Source: Bin87 sp026710825 | Lineage (GTDB): Bacteria > Chloroflexota > Dehalococcoidia > Lucifugimonadales > UBA3495 | Direction of reading: 5' to 3' | Assembly: GCA_965232815.1 (NCBI GenBank) | Contig: OZ247427.1 | Location: 2,232,001-2,296,000, forward strand | DNA length: 64,000 nt | Shown here: piece by piece, positions 58,970 through 64,000 of the stretch | How positions within the stretch are numbered: the first letter of the stretch is position 1 | Layout of the letters: every line of letters begins with the position of its first letter | The notes under the pieces: model-generated | The model's input: only the letters and a program-made list of their open reading frames with translations | Told to the model about the DNA's origin: nothing | The model's database searches: none | Program-made: the position numbers and the translations under genes

Positions 58970-59599
58970 ATGCTCCAATTCCTCAAAGGCCGCAGCCCGA
59001 TCTATCGGGACTGGACTCTGCTCCAACTAGCGGCCCTGGCGTTGGCACTGGACCAACTGACGAAGTTCGTCGTTCGGCAAACGCTGGAATGGCATCACTC
59101 CTGGCCGGCGTCCGGGCTGTTTCGCTTCACGCACGTTCACAACACGGGTAGCGCATTCGGCCTGTTCCAGGACCAGAACCTGCCGTTGCTCTTCGTGTCT
59201 CTGATCGGGGTCCTGGTGTTGGCGTACATCTACCAGAGCCAGGAGCGGCCAACCTGGCTGCTGCGGGTGAGCATTGCGCTGATGCTGGGAGGGGCGCTGG
59301 GAAACCTGATTGACCGCATCCACCAGGGACACGTCACCGATTTCATAGACGTAGGGCCGTGGCCGGTGTTCAACCTGGCGGATTCGGCGATCGTGGTCGG
59401 GCTGGTCATGATGGGATGGATGCTGGTGATACAGCGCGATCAACGCGAAACGGCGGTGGCGCATCCAGACTTGGGCGCAATGGACCCAGGCTACTGCCCG
59501 TTGTGCGATGGTCCGATGATCGCTCTAACCAATGGGTCGCGGTGCGCGGATTGCGGGGTGCGGGAGCGTATCCTGCCGGCGCAGGAACGGCGACCGTGA
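58970..59599 (+). CDS. lspA: Lipoprotein signal peptidase
   Basis: This 209-residue enzyme has ALALDQLTKFVVRQ, THVHNTGSAFGLFQ, LGGALGNLIDRIHQGHVTDF and FNLADSAIVVGL, with the two catalytic aspartates of signal peptidase II and four membrane segments. It cleaves the signal peptides of lipoproteins such as those at 43525 and 44959. Unusually, a C-terminal extension of about 45 residues carries a zinc-ribbon-like CPLCDGPMIALTNGSRCADC. It overlaps the pseudouridine synthase start by GTGA. Confidence 0.94.
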   Translation: MLQFLKGRSPIYRDWTLLQLAALALALDQLTKFVVRQTLEWHHSWPASGLFRFTHVHNTGSAFGLFQDQNLPLLFVSLIGVLVLAYIYQSQERPTWLLRVSIALMLGGALGNLIDRIHQGHVTDFIDVGPWPVFNLADSAIVVGLVMMGWMLVIQRDQRETAVAHPDLGAMDPGYCPLCDGPMIALTNGSRCADCGVRERILPAQERRP

Positions 59600-60552
59600 C
59601 TGCAGAGGCGCTCGACACAGCAGCAATGGTGTACGCCTTCCTGATGGAAGGTGAGGAGGCTCCATCCCGCCTGGATGCGTGGCTCGCCGGGCGACCTGAG
59701 ATGGTCGAGGCCGCGCTGTCGCGGAGCCGATTGCAAAGCCTGGCGATGGACGGGTGCGTGACCCTGAACGGAGAAACAGCGAAGCCGTCGCAACGCGTCA
59801 GACCGGGCGATGCCATCACGGTGCGCGTGCCGCCAGCCAGAGCGTCTGGCGACCTTCCCGCGCAGGATATACCGGTTTCCGCAGTGTACGAGGACTCCCA
59901 TATTGTCGTGGTGGACAAGCCCGCTGGACTATCGGTACACCCGGGCCCGGGGCACCCCGACGGGACCCTGGTGAACGCTTTGCTGGCACACTGTCCCGAC
60001 ATCCGTGGTATCGGCGGGGAACTGCGGCCCGGCATCGTGCACCGGTTGGACCGCGACACGTCGGGCCTGATGGTGGTCGCCAAGACGCAAAGCGCGCACC
60101 AAAATCTAACCGAGCAGATGATGCGGCGCGAGATGCACAAGGAATACCGGGCGGTAGCAGTGGGGCTGGTAACGCCCGAGTGTGGCATGGTTGACGCTCC
60201 GATTGGCCGGGATCCCCGGCATCGCCAACGGATGGCGGTCAACGTGGGGGGCAGAGAGGCGCGAACTCACTACGACACGCTGGAAGAACTTGAGGGTCAC
60301 ACCCTTCTCGCGGTGCGACTGGAGACGGGGCGGACACACCAGATCCGCGTTCACCTGGCGTACCTGGGATATCCCGTGCTAGGCGATGATGTTTATGGCA
60401 ATGCGAGCGCGTTGCTGGACCGCCAGTTTCTCCACGCGGCGCGGTTGGGATTCCGGCATCCGGTGTCTGGCGAGTGGATGGAGCACGAGGCCGAGTTGCC
60501 TCCTGAGTTGGCGACAGCGTTACTCACTTTGAGGGGCACGGCTGCGTTATAA
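59596..60552 (+). CDS. rluD: RluA-family pseudouridine synthase
   Basis: This 318-residue enzyme has an S4-like N-terminal domain (SRLDAWLAGRPEMVEAALSR), then IVVVDKPAGLSVHPGPGH and HRLDRDTSGLMVVAKTQ with the catalytic Asp in HRLDRDTSG. It ends with GRTHQIRVHLAYLGYPVLGD. It modifies uridines of 23S rRNA (RluD-like) and follows lspA, a common bacterial order. GTG 59596 overlaps the lspA stop. ATG 59626 is an alternative start. Confidence 0.93.
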   Translation: MTAEALDTAAMVYAFLMEGEEAPSRLDAWLAGRPEMVEAALSRSRLQSLAMDGCVTLNGETAKPSQRVRPGDAITVRVPPARASGDLPAQDIPVSAVYEDSHIVVVDKPAGLSVHPGPGHPDGTLVNALLAHCPDIRGIGGELRPGIVHRLDRDTSGLMVVAKTQSAHQNLTEQMMRREMHKEYRAVAVGLVTPECGMVDAPIGRDPRHRQRMAVNVGGREARTHYDTLEELEGHTLLAVRLETGRTHQIRVHLAYLGYPVLGDDVYGNASALLDRQFLHAARLGFRHPVSGEWMEHEAELPPELATALLTLRGTAAL

Positions 60553-60553
60553 T
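60548..60553 (+). promoter_or_regulatory. -10 box for glnS
   Basis: TATAAT at 60548-60553 lies 53 bases before ATG 60606. No convincing -35 is present at the right distance, so this is tentative. Confidence 0.35.
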
Positions 60554-60605
60554 CTCTGGCTGTGGCCACGCTGATTCAAGAGTCTTTGGAGTCAAGCTAA
60601 GGAAT

Positions 60606-62312
60606 ATGAGCGATAGCCAAAATGCACCCACCGGGGATATTCCCGCCGATTTCATCCGCAGCATCATCACCGAAGACCGGGCGGCCGGGGCATATGACGG
60701 CCGGGTGGTGACACGCTTCCCGCCCGAGCCGAACGGCTATCTGCACATCGGTCATGCCAAGTCGATTTGCCTGAACTTCGGCGTGGGCGAACAGTACACC
60801 GGCGCACGCTGCCACATGAGGTTCGACGATACCAACCCTACCCGGGAGGACATCGAATACGTCGAGTCCATACTGGCGGACGTAAAGTGGTTGGGCTTCG
60901 ATTGGGATGAGCATCTTTACTACGCGTCGGACTATTTTGAGCAGCTTTACGGGTATGCCGAGCAGCTTATCCGGGACGGCAACGCGTATGTGGACAGCCT
61001 GACTGCCGACGAAATCAGAGATTATCGGGGCACGTTGACGGAACCGGGGCGAGAGAGTCCGGACCGGAACCGGCCGGGCGAGGAAAGCCTGGACCTGTTT
61101 CGCCGGATGCGCGCCGGCGAGTTCGAGGATGGCGAGTACGTGCTGCGGGCCAAGATCGACATGGCGTCGCCCAACGTCAACATGCGCGACCCGGTGTTGT
61201 ACCGGATCCGGCACGCCGAACATCACCGGACCGGCGATGATTGGTGCATATACCCTATGTACGACTACGCACATTCGCTGTCAGACTCCATTGAGGGCAT
61301 CACACACTCGCTGTGCACGCTGGAATTTGAGGATCATCGCCCGCTTTATGACTGGTGCCAGGAGGCGCTGGGCATCTATCGGAGCAGACAGATCGAATTT
61401 GCCCGCCTGAACCTGACGCACACGGTGATGAGCAAGCGGATGCTGCGGCGGTTGGTGGAGGATGAGTACGTGATGGGCTGGGACGACCCCCGCATGCCGA
61501 CGCTCAGCGCCCTGCGCCGGAGGGGCTATACGCCGGAGTCGATTCGCGATATGTGCGAACGGGTGGGGGTAGCGCGACGGAATACGGTGACGGAACTGGC
61601 GCTTCTGGAGCACTGTCTGCGGGAGGACCTGAACCAGCGGGCGCCGCGGCGCATGGCCGTACTGAATCCTCTGAAGGTGGTGATCACCAACTACCCCGAC
61701 GGCGAGAGCGAGGACTTCCGGGCGGTGAACAATCCCGAGGACGATTCCATGGGGACTCGGAGCGTGCCGTTCAGCCGAGAGATTTACATCGAGCGAGACG
61801 ACTTCATGGAGGACCCGCCCCGGCGGTTCTACCGCCTGGCGCCCGGTCGTGAGGTGAGGTTGCGCTATGCGTGCTTGATCACCTGTACCGACGTGGTGAA
61901 AGACGCGGACGGCAACGTGGTTGAGGTGCATTGCACCTACGATCCGGAAAGCCGCGGAGGCAACGCTCCCGACGGGCGGCGCGTTCAGGGGACGATCCAC
62001 TGGGTCTCGGCGGCGCATGCGAAGAAATTAGAAATTCGCCTGTACGACAATCTGTTCACCGACCCCGACCCGGCGGGCGCGGCGTCGGAATCGGGAGACG
62101 ATTTCGTAGACCTGATCAATGCCGATTCCCTCGAGGTGGTCACGGCGATGGTTGAACCGGGACTCGCCGCCGCTGAACCGGGAGACCGTTTCCAGTTTGA
62201 GCGGCTGGGGTATTTCTGCGCGGACCCCGATTCCAAAGCGGGCGTTCCGGTGTTCAACCGGACGACAACGCTTCGAGACAGTTGGGCGCGCATCAGCCGG
62301 CGGCAGGAGTAA
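60606..62312 (+). CDS. glnS: Glutaminyl-tRNA synthetase
   Basis: This 568-residue class I synthetase has PPEPNGYLHIGHAKSICLNF (HIGH near residue 47) and FDDTNPTREDIEYVESILAD. The VMSKRMLRRLV variant of the KMSKS loop is near residue 275, followed by a C-terminal beta-barrel anticodon domain. It charges tRNA-Gln directly. AAGGA precedes ATG 60606. It lies upstream of gltX, whose product is a close relative. Confidence 0.96.
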   Translation: MSDSQNAPTGDIPADFIRSIITEDRAAGAYDGRVVTRFPPEPNGYLHIGHAKSICLNFGVGEQYTGARCHMRFDDTNPTREDIEYVESILADVKWLGFDWDEHLYYASDYFEQLYGYAEQLIRDGNAYVDSLTADEIRDYRGTLTEPGRESPDRNRPGEESLDLFRRMRAGEFEDGEYVLRAKIDMASPNVNMRDPVLYRIRHAEHHRTGDDWCIYPMYDYAHSLSDSIEGITHSLCTLEFEDHRPLYDWCQEALGIYRSRQIEFARLNLTHTVMSKRMLRRLVEDEYVMGWDDPRMPTLSALRRRGYTPESIRDMCERVGVARRNTVTELALLEHCLREDLNQRAPRRMAVLNPLKVVITNYPDGESEDFRAVNNPEDDSMGTRSVPFSREIYIERDDFMEDPPRRFYRLAPGREVRLRYACLITCTDVVKDADGNVVEVHCTYDPESRGGNAPDGRRVQGTIHWVSAAHAKKLEIRLYDNLFTDPDPAGAASESGDDFVDLINADSLEVVTAMVEPGLAAAEPGDRFQFERLGYFCADPDSKAGVPVFNRTTTLRDSWARISRRQE

Positions 62313-62404
62313 GTGCCGCAAATTCTGACGAGTAACATTAGTAGCCAAGTGATCCCGGGCATGCCGCTGTCCGGTATGGAGCACGATTTGAGGAGGGAGC
62401 CCTG

Positions 62405-63877
62405 ATGTCAACACCAGTACGAGTCCGGTACGCTCCCAGCCCGACGGGGAATCCCCACATCGGCAACATCCGCACCGCGATGTTCAACTGGTTGTTTGCC
62501 CGACGTCACGGTGGGCAGTTCATCGTGCGTGTGGAGGACACCGACCAAGCTCGCATCGAGGAAGGCGCGGTGGAGCATATCCTCAACGGGTTAGAGTGGC
62601 TCGGGATCGACTGGGACGAAGGGCCGCGAGTGGGCGGACCCTACGGTCCGTACTTCCAATCTGAGCGACTGGAAACGTACGACGCCGCAGCAGAGCGATT
62701 GATCGCATCAGGGAACGCGTACCGGTGCTATTGCACCCCGGAGCGGGTGGCGGAGTTGCGCAAGGAGCAGGCCCGCAACAAGCAGCGGCAGGGTTACGAC
62801 AGCCACTGCCGGGATCTTTCGGACAGCGAACGGGAAGCAAACGAGGCGGCAGGGTTGCCGCACGTCGTAAGGTTCGCGATGCCGCAATCGGGCATGACGA
62901 CCCTCGAGGATGCCATCCGGGGACACGTGGAATGGCAGAACGAGTTGACCGACGACTTTGTGCTGATCAAATCGGACGGGTTTCCCACCTATCACCTGGC
63001 CGTGACGGTGGATGACTACGCCATGCAGATCAGCCACGTGCTGAGGGCGGAGGAGTGGCTGCCCAGCGCGGCTAGGCACGTGCAATTGTACCGTGCCCTC
63101 GATTTTCCAATGCCGCAATTCGGGCACCTGCCGATGATTTTGGGCGCTGATCGCGCCAAGCTGTCCAAGCGGCACGGGGCCACGTCCCTGATGGAGTACA
63201 GGGACGACGGGTTCGTTCCGGACGCGCTGATCAACTTCATGGCGCTGTTGGGATGGTCGTTGGATGGCGAAACCGAGGTCATGACGGTGGACACCATCAG
63301 GGACAATTTCGCGCTGGAACGGGTAGGCAAGCCGGCGGCCATTTTTGATCTGGACAAGCTGCAATGGATGAACGGCGTGTACATCCGGCAGATGGGCATC
63401 GGCGAGCTGGCCGATCAGATAGTCCCGTTCCTGGAAACGAATTACCCTGAGGATCTGCTACCGGTGGACCGGGAATACCTGCTGCGCATAGTGCCGCTGG
63501 TGCAGGAAAGGCTGAAGACCCTGGCGGATGCGCCGGATATGCTCTCGTATTTCTTCGAGGATGAGATTCAATTCGACGCAGAGAGTGTGGTTCAACGAGG
63601 GATGGACACCTCCGGCACCGCGGCGGCGTTGCGACGCGCTATCAGTGAACTGTCAGCAGTGGGCGAACCAGATTTCGAGAACCAACACCTGGAATCGCTG
63701 TTGAGGTCCGCAGGTACGGACCTGGAATTGTCGGGGCGCCAGTTTTTCGGCGCTTTGCGTACGGCAATTACGGGCCGGACCGCGACGCCACCGTTGTTTG
63801 AGATGATGGAAGTTATGGGCAAGGAACGCGTGCTAAAGCGGTTGGCCGCCGCCGCGGAGAATCTGTCCGCCGACTAA
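62405..63877 (+). CDS. gltX: Glutamyl-tRNA synthetase
   Basis: This 490-residue class I synthetase has VRYAPSPTGNPHIGNIRTAM (HIGN), then IVRVEDTDQARIEEGAVEHI and the KLSKRHGATSLMEYRDDG loop near residue 252. A helical anticodon-binding C-terminus follows. GAGGAGGGA before ATG 62405 is a strong ribosome site. It may share a transcript with glnS, 92 bases upstream. With glnS present it need not mischarge tRNA-Gln. Its stop overlaps that of a convergent gene. Confidence 0.97.
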   Translation: MSTPVRVRYAPSPTGNPHIGNIRTAMFNWLFARRHGGQFIVRVEDTDQARIEEGAVEHILNGLEWLGIDWDEGPRVGGPYGPYFQSERLETYDAAAERLIASGNAYRCYCTPERVAELRKEQARNKQRQGYDSHCRDLSDSEREANEAAGLPHVVRFAMPQSGMTTLEDAIRGHVEWQNELTDDFVLIKSDGFPTYHLAVTVDDYAMQISHVLRAEEWLPSAARHVQLYRALDFPMPQFGHLPMILGADRAKLSKRHGATSLMEYRDDGFVPDALINFMALLGWSLDGETEVMTVDTIRDNFALERVGKPAAIFDLDKLQWMNGVYIRQMGIGELADQIVPFLETNYPEDLLPVDREYLLRIVPLVQERLKTLADAPDMLSYFFEDEIQFDAESVVQRGMDTSGTAAALRRAISELSAVGEPDFENQHLESLLRSAGTDLELSGRQFFGALRTAITGRTATPPLFEMMEVMGKERVLKRLAAAAENLSAD

Positions 63878-64000
63878 CCGTCCGTCCGGCGAACGGAGGA
63901 ATCCTCAGGCAACGGTTGGCCGCAATGAGGGCAAACATCCTCGGATGACCCGCCGTCTTCGGTACGCCTGGGCGCCGCTGGGTACACTGCGTCGGCCTCC
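63874..64000 (-). CDS. C-terminal fragment of a zinc-ribbon protein (3' end only)
   Basis: The minus-strand frame is open to the right edge and ends at TAG 63876-63874. Its visible 41 residues contain DVCPHCGQPLPEDSS, a CxxC half of a zinc ribbon, which suggests a real gene. The gltX TAA and this TAG overlap by two bases. No further identification is possible. Confidence 0.45.
   Translation of the reverse strand, partial: EADAVYPAAPRRTEDGGSSEDVCPHCGQPLPEDSSVRRTDG

Overview
The window reads like one continuous piece of chromosome from a GC-rich, free-living bacterium, most probably a member of the Chloroflexota (Dehalococcoidia/SAR202-like). The reasons are inferential. There are several luciferase-like flavin monooxygenases, an enolase-superfamily enzyme, a class III CoA-transferase, a cyclase-family hydrolase and a UGSC-family protein together. 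There are also lipoproteins with VTREVPV-type repeats and Pro/Thr-rich linkers, and many short dispersed palindromes. No rRNA, tRNA or CRISPR array was recognised.

Layout. Bases 1-8100 are an accessory, defence-like island. It holds the C-terminal part of a type ISP restriction-modification enzyme, two damaged genes (one a frameshifted EVE/endonuclease gene), a two-gene HTH/ImmA-IrrE module with its own promoter and palindrome, a TIR-domain protein, and blocks of repeats. From 8.1 kb core genes begin: moaD-moaE, the rpsP-khpA-rimM operon with an unusual upstream leader unit, and fmt. The 11-20 kb region carries a cyclase, htpX, an enolase-superfamily enzyme, a DUF4268 gene broken by an in-frame stop, the UGSC pair and tgt. 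At 20-25 kb are a TSUP permease, aroK-aroB, and the first copy of a 1.1 kb segmental duplication (second copy near 57-58 kb). At 25-40 kb are an SDR, a flavin monooxygenase, DUF58/DUF4129 membrane proteins, a TPR protein, plsY, a radical-SAM/methyltransferase pair, a type II restriction-modification pair, a CoA-transferase and small membrane proteins. The 40-64 kb part is mostly housekeeping: gyrB-hpt, folP-folK, a carboxyltransferase, rarA, threonine aldolase, lspA-rluD, glnS and gltX. It also has two lipoproteins and a gamma-glutamyltransferase.

The most notable observation is at 17.7-18.3 kb. Two apparent short genes are one reading frame separated by a UGA, and the codons UGA-GGA-AGC-TGC spell the U-G-S-C motif. 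A bacterial SECIS-like hairpin follows directly, so this is very probably a selenoprotein that ordinary gene calling would split. A second is the 10.16-10.42 kb unit on the minus strand: a consensus-like promoter, an almost perfect Shine-Dalgarno, a 23-codon peptide and mutually exclusive hairpins, placed just upstream of the separate rpsP promoter.
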